Source: Nocardia donostiensis
GTDB lineage: Bacteria; Actinomycetota; Actinomycetes; Mycobacteriales; Mycobacteriaceae
Length of the DNA stretch: 64,000 bases
Direction: 5' to 3'
Assembly: GCF_002081715.1 (NCBI RefSeq)
Contig: NZ_MUKP01000014.1
Span: 62,001-126,000, forward strand
Every line of letters starts with the position of its first letter. Position 1 is the first letter of the stretch. Below are positions 26,691 through 35,723 of this stretch, one piece after another. Position numbers and translations under genes: made by a program. The notes under the pieces were generated by a model. That model was not told where the DNA came from. It was given only the letters and a program-made list of their open reading frames with translations, and did no database searches.

Positions 26691-27371
26691 TCAGCGCTCC
26701 GGAACTGTTGCCGCGTCCAGATCGAAATCCTCGGCAGGCTGCGCCATCTCCCGCCGGTACTGTCGGATCCCGAGCGCGGTGCCGATGACCAACCCGGCCA
26801 CCATCACCACGAGCACCACGGGCATCAGCCACGACACCCGCTGCAGGAAGTTACCCGCGTAGTAGCCGATCAACAGCAGCACCGGCGCCCAGATGATCGC
26901 ACCGATGGTGCTGGCGATCGTGAACCTGCGATGGTCCATACCTGCCGCGCCGGCCACCATCGGGCACAGTGTGCGCACCCAGGGAATCCAGCGGGCGACG
27001 AGCACCGCGAAGAACCCGTGCCGTTGCAGCAGTTCCGCCACCCGGCTCAGGTTCTCGGTGTTGATGTAGCGGCCGTTCTTCCGTGCCACCAAATGTTGCC
27101 CGGTGCGCTCACCGACCACATAGCCGATCTGATTACCCGCGACAGCCGCGACCATCGCGCCCACCGACAACAGCCACACCTGTGCCTCGCCGGTCGCGTG
27201 TGAGGCCATGACCACGCCCGCGGTGATGAGCATCGAATCGCCCGGCAGGAAAAGGCCGAGGATGAACGCGCACTCCAGGAACACAAAAGTGAGCACCACT
27301 GTCCAAACCAGAGCGGGCCCCGCGGAGATCAGCGGTTCGAAACTGCCGAGAGCTTGGGGAGTAGACGCCAT
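26691..27371 (-). CDS. DedA-family membrane protein
   Basis: A 226-residue integral membrane protein with four to five helices. The DedA/SNARE-associated signature is present: FLECAFILGLFLPGDSMLI with the conserved acidic residue and GxxxPG, and the re-entrant region RWIPWVRTLCPMVAGAAGM. DedA proteins are proton-dependent lipid flippases or transporters (undecaprenyl phosphate or phosphatidylethanolamine in known cases). Start ATG 27371 with AGG 5 bases before; GTG 27377 is the alternative. Equivalent to Rv0364 beside fba in M. tuberculosis. A short candidate ORF lies 10 bp upstream. Confidence 0.9.
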   Translation of the reverse strand: MASTPQALGSFEPLISAGPALVWTVVLTFVFLECAFILGLFLPGDSMLITAGVVMASHATGEAQVWLLSVGAMVAAVAGNQIGYVVGERTGQHLVARKNGRYINTENLSRVAELLQRHGFFAVLVARWIPWVRTLCPMVAGAAGMDHRRFTIASTIGAIIWAPVLLLIGYYAGNFLQRVSWLMPVVLVVMVAGLVIGTALGIRQYRREMAQPAEDFDLDAATVPER

Positions 27372-27380
27372 GGACACCTA

Positions 27381-27503
27381 TCAGCGAACACTTTCCTTCG
27401 TCACGGGCACTCGTTCGGTTATCCGCTCTCCGCTGCGTGCGGCAGCACCGAGCAGAACGACGAACAGCACGGTGAGCAGGGAAAATCCGGTGAGCATGAG
27501 CAT
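27381..27503 (-). CDS. possible small single-pass membrane protein upstream of dedA
   Basis: A 40-codon frame (MLMLTGFSLLTVLFVVLLGA followed by a charged tail ERITERVPVTKES) ends 9 bp before the DedA start. It has one strong hydrophobic helix and a positive-then-charged tail, unlike a random reverse-frame ORF. It could be longer, to about 27573, using GTG starts. No ribosome site stands out. It may be a small membrane protein or a leader ORF coupled to dedA; it may also be noise. Confidence 0.35.
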   Translation of the reverse strand: MLMLTGFSLLTVLFVVLLGAAARSGERITERVPVTKESVR

Positions 27504-27713
27504 CGGGTCGAGCAACTCGACCGAGGCGAGTCTGCTTGTCACCGCGTCGGGGGCTGCCAGCGCAATCACCTGGACCACAGTACCGGGTGCCTGGCTATAG
27601 CTGCGGCCACGGCAGCGCAATCACTCCCCTGATACCGGGCGTGACCGTGCTGGCTTAGGGTATGGGCAGACATCAGACGCCCTCGTCTGCCGCACGACAC
27701 GGAGGTCTTCACA

Positions 27714-28748
27714 GTGCCCATCGCGACTCCGGAGGTCTACGCCGAGATGCTCGGTCGGGCCAAGGCGAACTCCTTTGCCTTCCCTGCCATCAACTGCACC
27801 TCGTCCGAGACGATCAACGCAGCCATCAAAGGTTTCGCCGAAGCGGGCAGCGACGGCATCATCCAGTTCTCCACCGGTGGCGCGGAGTTCGGTTCCGGAC
27901 AGGGCGTCAAGGACATGGTGACCGGTGCGGTCGCCCTGGCCGAGTTCGCGCATGTGGTGGCCGCCAAGTACGACGTCACCATCGCCCTGCACACCGACCA
28001 CTGCCCCAAGGACAAACTGGACGGTTTCGTCCGGCCGCTGCTGGCCATCTCTCAGGAGCGAGTCAACGCCGGGCAGAACCCGCTGTTCCAGTCGCATATG
28101 TGGGACGGCTCGGCCATCCCGATCGACGAGAACCTGCAGATCGCCCAGGACCTGCTGAAGGCAGCCAAGTCGGCCAACATCATTCTCGAGGTCGAGATCG
28201 GCGTTGTCGGCGGTGAAGAGGACGGCGTCGAAGCGGAGATCAACGAGAAGCTCTACACCTCGCCCGCCGACTTCGAGAAGACCATCGACGCGCTCGGCGC
28301 AGGCGAGAACGGTAAATACCTGCTCGCCGCCACCTTCGGCAATGTGCACGGTGTGTACAAACCCGGCAATGTGGTGCTCAAGCCCGAGGTGCTGGCCGAA
28401 GGTCAGCGCGTGGCCGCCGCCAAGCTGGGCCTGGGCGCCGACGCGCAGCCGTTCGATTTCGTGTTCCACGGCGGTTCCGGCTCGCTGAAGTCCGAGATCG
28501 AGGATTCGCTGCGCTACGGCGTTGTCAAGATGAACGTCGACACCGACACCCAGTACGCGTTCACCCGCCCGGTGGCCGCGCATATGTTCTCCAACTACGA
28601 CGGTGTGCTCAAGATCGACGGCGAGGTCGGCAACAAGAAGACCTACGACCCGCGCAGCTACCTGAAGAAGGCCGAACTGTCGATGGCGGAACGCGTCGTG
28701 GAGGCGTGCAACGACCTGAAGTCCGCGGGGCGTTCGATCAGCGCTTGA
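27714..28748 (+). CDS. fba: class II fructose-bisphosphate aldolase
   Basis: A 344-residue zinc-dependent aldolase of glycolysis and gluconeogenesis, cleaving fructose-1,6-bisphosphate. Metal ligands and active-site motifs are seen: IALHTDHCPKDKLDG (His of the zinc site), LEVEIGVVGGEEDG, FGNVHGVYKPG and FHGGSGS. KMNVDTDTQYAFTRP is the phosphate-binding segment. GTG 27714 follows GGAGG at about 8 bases. A small hairpin GGCAGAC/GTCTGCC (27665-27671, 27685-27691) lies in its leader. Divergent from the dedA gene, as in mycobacteria. Confidence 0.97.
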   Translation: MPIATPEVYAEMLGRAKANSFAFPAINCTSSETINAAIKGFAEAGSDGIIQFSTGGAEFGSGQGVKDMVTGAVALAEFAHVVAAKYDVTIALHTDHCPKDKLDGFVRPLLAISQERVNAGQNPLFQSHMWDGSAIPIDENLQIAQDLLKAAKSANIILEVEIGVVGGEEDGVEAEINEKLYTSPADFEKTIDALGAGENGKYLLAATFGNVHGVYKPGNVVLKPEVLAEGQRVAAAKLGLGADAQPFDFVFHGGSGSLKSEIEDSLRYGVVKMNVDTDTQYAFTRPVAAHMFSNYDGVLKIDGEVGNKKTYDPRSYLKKAELSMAERVVEACNDLKSAGRSISA

Positions 28749-28770
28749 TCCAGCGCTTCGCTCCCAGCAC

Positions 28771-29889
28771 ATGAGTTTAGAGGTTCGCGTGCTCGGGCCC
28801 GTGCAGCTGCTCGTCGGCGGTGAGCCGGTGGCAGTCGGCGGGCCCAAGCCGCGAGCGCTGCTGGCCGCCTTGGCGGTGAACCGGCGGCGCGCAGTGTCGT
28901 CGGTGGCCCTGGCCGATATGGTCTGGAACTCCGAACCCCCCGATTCCTACGTCGCCAGCCTGCAGGTGTTCGTCTCGAATATCCGCAAAGCGCTACGTAA
29001 TTCGGGAATGGACCCGGCGCCGGTGCTGCGCACCGAATCATCGGGCTATCGACTCGAGATCACCGACGACGCCTGCGATCTGGGACGTTTCGAAGCGGCC
29101 AGAGATGCGGGCGCCCGCGCCGCCGCCTCAGGCGACCACACCTCGGCGGCGCATCTGTTCGCCGCGGCGCTTCGCGAATGGAACGGCCACGCGCTGGCAG
29201 ACCTGGCCGGACTGCAGTTCGCCGACAGTTTCGCCACCGCAATGGATGAGGAGCGGTTGCTGGCCGCTTCCGCCCGCATCGACGCGGAAATCGCCTGCGG
29301 GCGCGCCTCGTCGGTTATCGGGGAACTGGTGTCGATGACTACCGAGCATCCGCTGCGGGAACCGCTGTGGGGCCAGTTGATCACGGCGCTGTACCTTTCC
29401 GGGCGGCAGGCCGACGCACTCGATGCCTGCCGCCGGGTACGCACCGTACTTGCCGACGAACTCGGTATCGATCCGGGACCGCAGCTGACCGAACTGGAGC
29501 AGCGAGTACTGCGCCAGGAACCGCTGAATACGGTGGAATTCCAACGCGCGGAGCGGCTGTCGGCGGCGATGGTCGAGACGGTGACCGAAGTACCGCGCAC
29601 TGTGCGCAGCGGACAGCTGCGGTTGCCCGACGGCAGGCTGGCAGTGGTCGCGCCCGCCGGTATGCGGATCGGCCGGATGACCGATAACGACCTGGTGCTC
29701 GACGATCCCAAGGCCAGCCGGTACCACGCGCAGATCGTGCCGAGCCGGGTCGGATTGCTGATCAAGGACCTGCATTCGGCCAACGGCGTCTACGTCAACG
29801 AACAGCCGGTCGATGAGTCGGCGCTGCTGTCGGACGGCGATAAGATCCGCATCGGCTCGACCGTGCTGGTTTTCCAGGCGGCGCGATAA
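28771..29889 (+). CDS. EmbR-like SARP/BTAD-FHA transcriptional regulator
   Basis: A 372-residue regulator with three parts. An OmpR-type winged helix comes first (VRVLGPVQLLVGGEPVAVGG, then SLQVFVSNIRKALRN). A bacterial transcriptional activation domain of TPR-like helices follows (about 100-250, with LITALYLSGRQADALDACRR). A C-terminal FHA domain is last (RIGRMTDNDLVLDDPKASRY, HSANGVYVN). This is the architecture of EmbR, which activates the arabinosyltransferase genes embCAB after its FHA domain binds Ser/Thr kinase-phosphorylated partners. The emb genes are not in this window. It starts 22 bp after fba. Orthology to EmbR is inferred from architecture. Confidence 0.88.
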   Translation: MSLEVRVLGPVQLLVGGEPVAVGGPKPRALLAALAVNRRRAVSSVALADMVWNSEPPDSYVASLQVFVSNIRKALRNSGMDPAPVLRTESSGYRLEITDDACDLGRFEAARDAGARAAASGDHTSAAHLFAAALREWNGHALADLAGLQFADSFATAMDEERLLAASARIDAEIACGRASSVIGELVSMTTEHPLREPLWGQLITALYLSGRQADALDACRRVRTVLADELGIDPGPQLTELEQRVLRQEPLNTVEFQRAERLSAAMVETVTEVPRTVRSGQLRLPDGRLAVVAPAGMRIGRMTDNDLVLDDPKASRYHAQIVPSRVGLLIKDLHSANGVYVNEQPVDESALLSDGDKIRIGSTVLVFQAAR

Positions 29890-30243
29890 GCGTACGCGTA
29901 CCTCCGCATTCGCTCCGGCCATGCGCATCAAGGCGCACCTTCTGGATACGTGCGGCTGTGCGTGGTCTGCCTATCTGCCGCCTTCGCTTCGGGCGTGCGG
30001 GCTGTGTAGCTCCGCCTTCGCTTCGGCCATGCGCTTTTAGGCGTAGTTGTGCATTTGCTGCGGCCCGTGCGTGACCGCTTTGCAGCAGGCTCTGGCTTGC
30101 GGGGCATCGGGGGTGGTGGCATTGGTTGTCGTGTGGCGTGCGGCTCGTGTGCAGGTCCCCGATATGTCTCGGTAGCGGAGGTATGGTCTGTCGCTGGTGC
30201 GGGGTGTCCTGTGGCGGTGCTTCGGCGAATCGAAGGGCGGACC
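29889..30243. repeat. gene-free gap with dispersed GC-rich element, copy B
   Basis: Directly after the EmbR-like stop lies copy B (about 29889-30048). It begins with GCGTACCTCCGCATTCGCTC and CGGCCATGCGC, followed by GGCTGTGCGTGGTCTGCC and CCGCCTTCGCTTCGGGCGTG. The first module then repeats in the same orientation (CTCCGCCTTCGCTTCGGCCA at 30010). The order matches copy A after hspR and, reversed, copy C before purA. The remaining ~190 bp before the DUF4185 gene shows no other structure. Confidence 0.7.
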
Positions 30244-31713
30244 ATGACCAGGCGGCTGATGGCGGTGCTCAGTGCGGTGGTGTTCGGGGCGGGGTTGTGT
30301 GCCGAATTCCCGGTTGCGGGAGCAGACCCCGAGACGTCTGGTATCGCTGTCGGTGTTGTGGGCAGTGGGCCGTGCGCGAGCGATCCTGCGCCGGTGCATG
30401 AATCGCTGATCCCGGACGAACTCGAGGTGCCGATCCCGTACCCGGTGGTCACTGTGCTGGCGCCCCCGCCGCCGGAACCGGAGCCGATCCGGACCTCGAT
30501 GACGTTGCCGCCGGACCCGTGCACCGACCCCTGCCCTGATCTCACCAACCAGCCGGAACCGCCGCCGAGCCTGGCCGACCAGCTCGGCATCCCGGAAATC
30601 CTGTTGAGCCCCAAACCATTCCACTTCGCCATACCAGGACCCGGCCCAGATCCGGGACCGGCGGAGCCACCACCACCGCCGGTCACGCCGCCGGTCGAGG
30701 ACGCCCCGCTCAGCCCGGCGCGGCCCGCACCGAAGGTCGGCGCGGTCCGGGAGGTCGCCAAGCAGACCGGCGCGCATTCGGTGAACCGGACCGATAAACG
30801 CTGGCAGGTGTACGGCACCGACTTGGGCATCATGTGGGAAAGCGCGCCGGGGGAGATCGCGACCGCGTTCGGCGATACCGTCGGCCGGGGTTTCCATCCG
30901 CCGGGCGGTATGGGTGGGGACTGGCGCAGCAACGTGCTCGCGTTCAGCACCGACCGGAAACTCGACGACGGTATGAGCTACGACCGGATGGTCACCGACG
31001 GCCGCTGCCACGCCGCCGAGGTGCTTTCCAGCCGCAAACTCGACAACGTCGAGGTCACCACCATCCCCACTTCGGGTTTCGCCCTGGGCGACCGGCAGTA
31101 CCTGAGCTATATGTCGATCCGCACCTGGAACAGCCTGCCCGGCACATTCTTCACCAACTACGGCGGTATCGCCTACTCCGACGACGGCGGCCAGACCTGG
31201 ACCAAGGATCCGCACGCCCGATGGGACAATATTTTCGGGCTGGCGAACTTCCAGGTCAGCGCCATGGTTCCGCAGGGCGGCTATGTCTACATGTTCGGCA
31301 CCCCCAACACCCGCCTGGGCTCCGTGGGGTTGGCCAGGGTGCCCGAAGACGAGATCCTCAACACCACCGCCTACCAGTATTGGCGCGACGGCACGTGGAC
31401 ACCGATCGGCGGAGCAGCGGAGGCGGTACCGGTGGTCGACGGTCCGGCCGGGGAGCTATCGGTCCGCTACGACAGCGGTCGTGGTGTCTGGCAGATGAGC
31501 TACCTCGACACCGCGCAGGCCGCGATCGTGGTGCGTGAGGCGGATTCACCGCAGGGCGTGTGGTCGCCGGGCACCCCGATGGTGAGTGTCCTCGATTATC
31601 CGGAGCTATACGGCGGGTTCATCCACCCGTGGTCGTCGGGTGCGGACCTGTACTTCAACATCAGCACCTGGAACGACTACAACGTCTACTTGATGCATGC
31701 GACCCTGCACTAG
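30244..31713 (+). CDS. secreted DUF4185 protein (GH183-type candidate)
   Basis: A 489-residue exported protein. A Sec signal peptide ends at about residue 27 (VAGA-DPETS). A Pro-rich linker (about 70-160, PPPPPVTPPVE) leads to a beta-propeller-like DUF4185 domain of about 320 residues, with blocks GTDLGIMWESAPGEIATAFG, YLSYMSIRTWNSLPG, NYGGIAYSDDGGQTW and the end GGFIHPWSSGADLYFNIS. DUF4185 proteins have been reported to include endo-D-arabinanases (family GH183) acting on mycobacterial arabinan. The same role here, remodelling cell-wall arabinogalactan, is plausible but untested. ATG 30244 follows GAAGGGCGGACC. Confidence 0.8.
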   Translation: MTRRLMAVLSAVVFGAGLCAEFPVAGADPETSGIAVGVVGSGPCASDPAPVHESLIPDELEVPIPYPVVTVLAPPPPEPEPIRTSMTLPPDPCTDPCPDLTNQPEPPPSLADQLGIPEILLSPKPFHFAIPGPGPDPGPAEPPPPPVTPPVEDAPLSPARPAPKVGAVREVAKQTGAHSVNRTDKRWQVYGTDLGIMWESAPGEIATAFGDTVGRGFHPPGGMGGDWRSNVLAFSTDRKLDDGMSYDRMVTDGRCHAAEVLSSRKLDNVEVTTIPTSGFALGDRQYLSYMSIRTWNSLPGTFFTNYGGIAYSDDGGQTWTKDPHARWDNIFGLANFQVSAMVPQGGYVYMFGTPNTRLGSVGLARVPEDEILNTTAYQYWRDGTWTPIGGAAEAVPVVDGPAGELSVRYDSGRGVWQMSYLDTAQAAIVVREADSPQGVWSPGTPMVSVLDYPELYGGFIHPWSSGADLYFNISTWNDYNVYLMHATLH

Positions 31714-31731
31714 GGCGGCGCTGCACCGGGC

Positions 31732-32799
31732 TCAGGAGAACCGGACCTCGGCAATGGCTCGGCCGAAGATCTTGCGACCACCGGATCGCCCGCCGAGCAC
31801 GACCGTCGCCATGCGCTGATCGGGGTCGAGCGCCTTGATCTTGCCGGTGAAATCGATAACGCTCGGTGTGGCGGCGGCGACCGGTACGAAACCGGCGAAA
31901 CGTACGCTGAGCTTTTCGATCGCGGTCGGATCGTCGAGCCAGGAGGCCAGCTGACCGGCTGCAAGCCCCATGGTCAGCAGTCCGTGTGCCACCACGTCAG
32001 GCAATCCCGCCACACTCGCGGCGTGCTCGCTGAAATGGATGGGGTTCGCATCGGCGGAAACGCCCGCATAGTTGACCAGGTCGCCGCGGGTCAGTTCGAC
32101 AGTGCCCAGCGCCAGTTCGTCGCCGACGGACAGCGTGTCGAAGTCGACGGCGGTGTGCACCGGCAGACGCGGCGGGACCGGGACGGGCGCGTCGGCGGGC
32201 CGCGGTTCGAGCTCGACGAGCAGGTCTAGCTCGTCCAGCCCCGCGGCGGCACGGGCCGGGCGGTGGCCGTGCATCATGATGTTCTCGATGGCCTCGGCCA
32301 CCCGCGGGTCGGTCTGCGCCCCCCGGCGCGCTACGACCGTGGTGGAACCGACAACCGCGGGCTCGTCGTCCTGATTGCTCAGCACGAATGAGATATGAAT
32401 GAAATCGCCGTCACCGAACTGGCGGATCGAGGTGATCTCCACCTCGCTGACGATCCGATCGCCCGCCAGCATGGGCCGGTGCATATAGAACACCTGATCG
32501 GTCTGCAGCACCTGCGACAGGTCGTAGTCGGTGAGCACCGAATCCAACAGCGCAGAGGTCGCGGCCATCCCGATCACCGACGGAAAGGTGGGCGGCGCGA
32601 TGAGGGCGTCGTAGCCGAGTTCGCTCGCCCGCTCTTCCTGCCGATGCGCCGGATGGCGGTTCTGCACGGCGCGGGCGAATTCCCGGATCTTTTCGCGGCC
32701 GACTTCGTAATGGTCGCGGACCCGGAAACGTCGTCCATTCAGTGCCGCCGCCGGCACAACCTCGGCGCCCGGCTCCTTCGAAGCTTGCTGCCTGCCCAT
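31732..32799 (-). CDS. fused HadA/HadB-type (3R)-hydroxyacyl-ACP dehydratase
   Basis: A 355-residue double hot-dog protein. The N-terminal half is HadA-like (LNGRRFRVRDHYEVGREKIR; APPTFPSVIGMAA). The C-terminal half is a MaoC hydratase-2 domain with the catalytic Asp and His in SADANPIHFSEHAASVAGLP and DVVAHGLLTMGLA. In mycobacteria HadA and HadB are separate subunits of the FAS-II dehydratase for mycolic acid elongation; here a single chain joins both. The N-terminus (about 20 residues) looks unconserved and no strong ribosome site precedes ATG 32799. Convergent with the DUF4185 gene. Confidence 0.85.
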   Translation of the reverse strand: MGRQQASKEPGAEVVPAAALNGRRFRVRDHYEVGREKIREFARAVQNRHPAHRQEERASELGYDALIAPPTFPSVIGMAATSALLDSVLTDYDLSQVLQTDQVFYMHRPMLAGDRIVSEVEITSIRQFGDGDFIHISFVLSNQDDEPAVVGSTTVVARRGAQTDPRVAEAIENIMMHGHRPARAAAGLDELDLLVELEPRPADAPVPVPPRLPVHTAVDFDTLSVGDELALGTVELTRGDLVNYAGVSADANPIHFSEHAASVAGLPDVVAHGLLTMGLAAGQLASWLDDPTAIEKLSVRFAGFVPVAAATPSVIDFTGKIKALDPDQRMATVVLGGRSGGRKIFGRAIAEVRFS

Positions 32800-32886
32800 G
32801 ATCTGCGCATGCTACTGACGAACCGGGCCACCGACCAGACAGGCACAGTCGAACTGTGACCTTCGATACCGGATCTTGTTCCACGG

Positions 32887-35640
32887 TTACGGAGTGCCTG
32901 CGGGCGGATCACACACCTTCCAGCCGTCGTCGGTGTGTTGCAGATCGAAAGTCCGCGCCGACGTCGCCGGATCGGCCTCGGTATGCACCGTGGCCTGCGC
33001 GATCGCCGTGTTGTCGGTGATCCGGATGGCGTCCACGCTGGTTACCTCGGGGATGGAACCCTGCTCCACCGACTGCTGGTGCACACCGGCGAACTGGTCC
33101 TCGCTCAACCCCTGGTAGAAGTCGTGCAGCGACCCGCACGTCGCGGAACGCAGCGCCGCCAGATCACCGTCCTCCAGCGCCTGAGTGTAGGAGGTGATGA
33201 CGTTGCGGATCTGCGCCTGCGGGGAATCGTCACCCGAACCGACCACCAGCGCCGCAATCAGCGCGACCACGAGCACTGCCGCGGCCCCGGCCACGATCAG
33301 CCACCGTTTCGGTTTACCGCCCCCGGCCGCCGGTTCGGCAGCAGTGGGCGCGGGACCGACCCGCTGCGGTTGTGCCAGATGCGGTTGTGGACGCGGACCG
33401 CTCACCTGGTGTGCCGCCACCGTCGGCTGTATATCCGCGGGGGAAGGAGCAGAAGCCTGCGGCCGTGGCGCGCCCTGATGCGGCGGCCGATTCGGCGGCT
33501 GCTGCGACACACTCGGACGCTGCTGCGGACCACCTGGGCCCGGCTGCGGGCCCGGACCCGACTGCTTGGGTCCGGGCGCCGGTCGCGGCGTACTCGGTGG
33601 TTTCGACAGCGCCTGCCGCGGCCCGCCGCTCACCCGATCCGTACCGCTGTGCCCCTGCGGCCCAGGCTTCTTGGCATCGGCCATATTGATCCGCTCGGTG
33701 CGCCCGGCGTCGGGACGCTGCACCGGGAGCGCCATGGTTTCGGCATCGGCGGAGCCGACGATCGGCAGCACCATCGTCTTCGCATCGGGCGAAGCGTTGT
33801 CGCCGGTGGCTGCCGGCTCGTCACCGGGCCCGCTGCCGGCCTCTGCTGCCGTGGAGGGGGCGGCGTCCTTTCGGTCACCCTGGTCCCCAGGTTTCGGCCC
33901 GGCTGCTTCCGGCCCGCCGCTCGCCTCGGGTTCGCTGCCTTCGGTCGCCGGCCGTGCGTTCGCAGCGCCCTTGCCCGGTCCACCCGCGGTGCCGGATCCG
34001 CGGTTCGGTGCGCCGGTTTGCGTGCCCGTTTCCGATGGCGCGCCGGTACTCGCTGTTCCGCGGTCGCCGGAGCCGCCTGGCGTGTTCGGGGAGCCCACGC
34101 CGCCCTGCTTGCCCGACCGGGCAGGATCGCTCGCCCCGGCGGGGGCGCCTCTGCTGCCAGCATCGGCTCGGCCCGTCTCTGCGGCCCAAGGGCTGTTCTT
34201 CAGGCTGTTCCCGCCGGGTTTACCGGAACCCTGTTCGGTGCTCTGGGCGGCCACCTCTGCTGTGTCAGCCTCCGAGCCTTCGGCCGTACCGCTCGGCCCG
34301 GTTTTCGCGCCCGGATCGGCCGCAGGACCGGCGTTCGACACCTGCGAGCCGCTGTTTCCTGCTGTTTCCGCTGCCCGCCCGGCGCTGCTCGGCCCGGTTT
34401 TCGCGGTATCCGACAGAGTCTGCGATCGTTCACCCGCGCTCTTCGCCCGGCCCGGTCCGTCACCGCCCGCCTGCTCCGCTTTGGGGATGGCGACAGTGGC
34501 CGCGGTCTCGTTGCTCGCGCTCTGACCAGTGGTCGCTTTGCCGCCGGTCCCCCCGAACCGCGGCCCACTGCCCGCTACTGCCTTTCCGCTTCCTGCCGCG
34601 GGACCACTCGCGGGAGCCGCCGCACCGCCTGCCGTATCGCCACTGCCCAGACCGGAATTGCCGGAACCGGGTCGGTCACCGGTTGTCGGGGACGGCTTGC
34701 CGCTGCTCGAGGCGGGATTGCTGTGGTCGGATTGGTTACCGGCCGCCATTGACGGCTTGTCGCCGCCTGGTGCGGGATTACTGGAGTCGGGTTGGTTGCC
34801 GGTTGCGGGTGTCGGCTTTGCGCTGTCTGGGGTGGGGTTGCTGATGCTGGGTTGGTTACCGGCCGTCGGCGACGGGCTGCCAACGTTTGGGGCGGGGTTG
34901 CCGGAAGCGGGTTGGTTACCGGTCGCGGGTGTCGGCTTGCCACCACTTGGTGCGGGATTACCGAAAGCGGGTCGGCTACCGGCTGTGGGTGTCGGCTTGC
35001 CACTGCCCGGGGCAGGGTTGCCGGGAGCGGGTCGGTTACCGGCCGCCATCGACGGCTTGTCGCCGCCTGGTGCGGGATTACTGGAGCCGGGTTGGTTGCC
35101 GGTTGCGGGTGTCGGCTTTGCGCTGCCTGGGGTGGGGTTGCTGGTGCCGGGTCGGTTACCGGCCGCCATTGACGGCTTACCAACGCTTGGTGCGGGATTA
35201 CCGGAAGCGGGTCGGTTGCCGGTTGCGGGTGACGGCTTGCCGCTGCCCGCGCCGGGGTGCGCGATCGACGGGATGGGACGGCCGGAAGGCTTGCTCGCGG
35301 CTTGTTCGTGGATTTCCTTGGTCGGCGCATCCGGGTTGATCTGACCAGCGCTCGGCGCACCCTTGCCTGCTGCGCGGGCATCGCGAGCCGAGCCGGTGGC
35401 GGGGAGGGCTTCGGTCGTCGCGTCCTCCCGCTTGCCGCCAGGGTCCGCCGCGTCGCTGGGTTTCGCCGCTTGGTCCTGTTTGCCCTGGGCAGGGCGCTGA
35501 GGAGACCCGCCGGAGCTTCCGGGGGTGCCTGCCTGCGACGTCCGGTCTACAGAAGACGATGTGCGCGTGTCGTCACGCGCCGGTATGTCGGAGTCGGCGC
35601 GGTCACGCATCGTTTTCTGGTCGTCGTTCCGGTCGGACAC
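32887..35640 (-). CDS. Rv0361-type membrane protein with giant Pro/Gly/Ser-rich repetitive cytoplasmic region
   Basis: A 917-residue protein, over three times the length of M. tuberculosis Rv0361 (about 275). Residues 1-775 are low complexity: a 20-residue repeat (variants of KPTPATGNQPGSSNPAPGGD), then Gly/Ala/Ser/Lys-rich and Pro/Gln-rich tracts with short motifs such as AKTMVLPIVG and AETMALPVQ. One membrane helix (WLIVAGAAAVLVVALIAALV, about 780-803) precedes a ~110-residue extracytoplasmic NTF2-like domain (NVITSYTQALEDGDLAALRS, ending DGWKVCDPPAGTP). GTG 35640 has GAGGGG five bases upstream; GTG 35643 is adjacent. Convergent with HadAB, divergent from the DUF3151 gene. Confidence 0.82.
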   Translation of the reverse strand: MSDRNDDQKTMRDRADSDIPARDDTRTSSSVDRTSQAGTPGSSGGSPQRPAQGKQDQAAKPSDAADPGGKREDATTEALPATGSARDARAAGKGAPSAGQINPDAPTKEIHEQAASKPSGRPIPSIAHPGAGSGKPSPATGNRPASGNPAPSVGKPSMAAGNRPGTSNPTPGSAKPTPATGNQPGSSNPAPGGDKPSMAAGNRPAPGNPAPGSGKPTPTAGSRPAFGNPAPSGGKPTPATGNQPASGNPAPNVGSPSPTAGNQPSISNPTPDSAKPTPATGNQPDSSNPAPGGDKPSMAAGNQSDHSNPASSSGKPSPTTGDRPGSGNSGLGSGDTAGGAAAPASGPAAGSGKAVAGSGPRFGGTGGKATTGQSASNETAATVAIPKAEQAGGDGPGRAKSAGERSQTLSDTAKTGPSSAGRAAETAGNSGSQVSNAGPAADPGAKTGPSGTAEGSEADTAEVAAQSTEQGSGKPGGNSLKNSPWAAETGRADAGSRGAPAGASDPARSGKQGGVGSPNTPGGSGDRGTASTGAPSETGTQTGAPNRGSGTAGGPGKGAANARPATEGSEPEASGGPEAAGPKPGDQGDRKDAAPSTAAEAGSGPGDEPAATGDNASPDAKTMVLPIVGSADAETMALPVQRPDAGRTERINMADAKKPGPQGHSGTDRVSGGPRQALSKPPSTPRPAPGPKQSGPGPQPGPGGPQQRPSVSQQPPNRPPHQGAPRPQASAPSPADIQPTVAAHQVSGPRPQPHLAQPQRVGPAPTAAEPAAGGGKPKRWLIVAGAAAVLVVALIAALVVGSGDDSPQAQIRNVITSYTQALEDGDLAALRSATCGSLHDFYQGLSEDQFAGVHQQSVEQGSIPEVTSVDAIRITDNTAIAQATVHTEADPATSARTFDLQHTDDGWKVCDPPAGTP
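34681..35220 (-). repeat. 60-bp coding minisatellite, nine full units
   Basis: Nine full 60-bp units in exact register, with partial units on both sides, encode a 20-residue repeat within the Rv0361-type protein. A higher-order pattern is visible. The pair of units at 34741-34860 is nearly identical to the pair at 35041-35160 (about six differences in 120 bases), 300 bp away, which points to recent internal duplication. The tract is less GC-extreme than neighbouring coding sequence. Confidence 0.9.
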
Positions 35641-35723
35641 CACTACCCCTCGCTGAAGCAGAACATTGTGAAGTCGATGGCCAGCCTATCGAGCCTCGGG
35701 ACAACCGGTGCACAATGAAGCCC

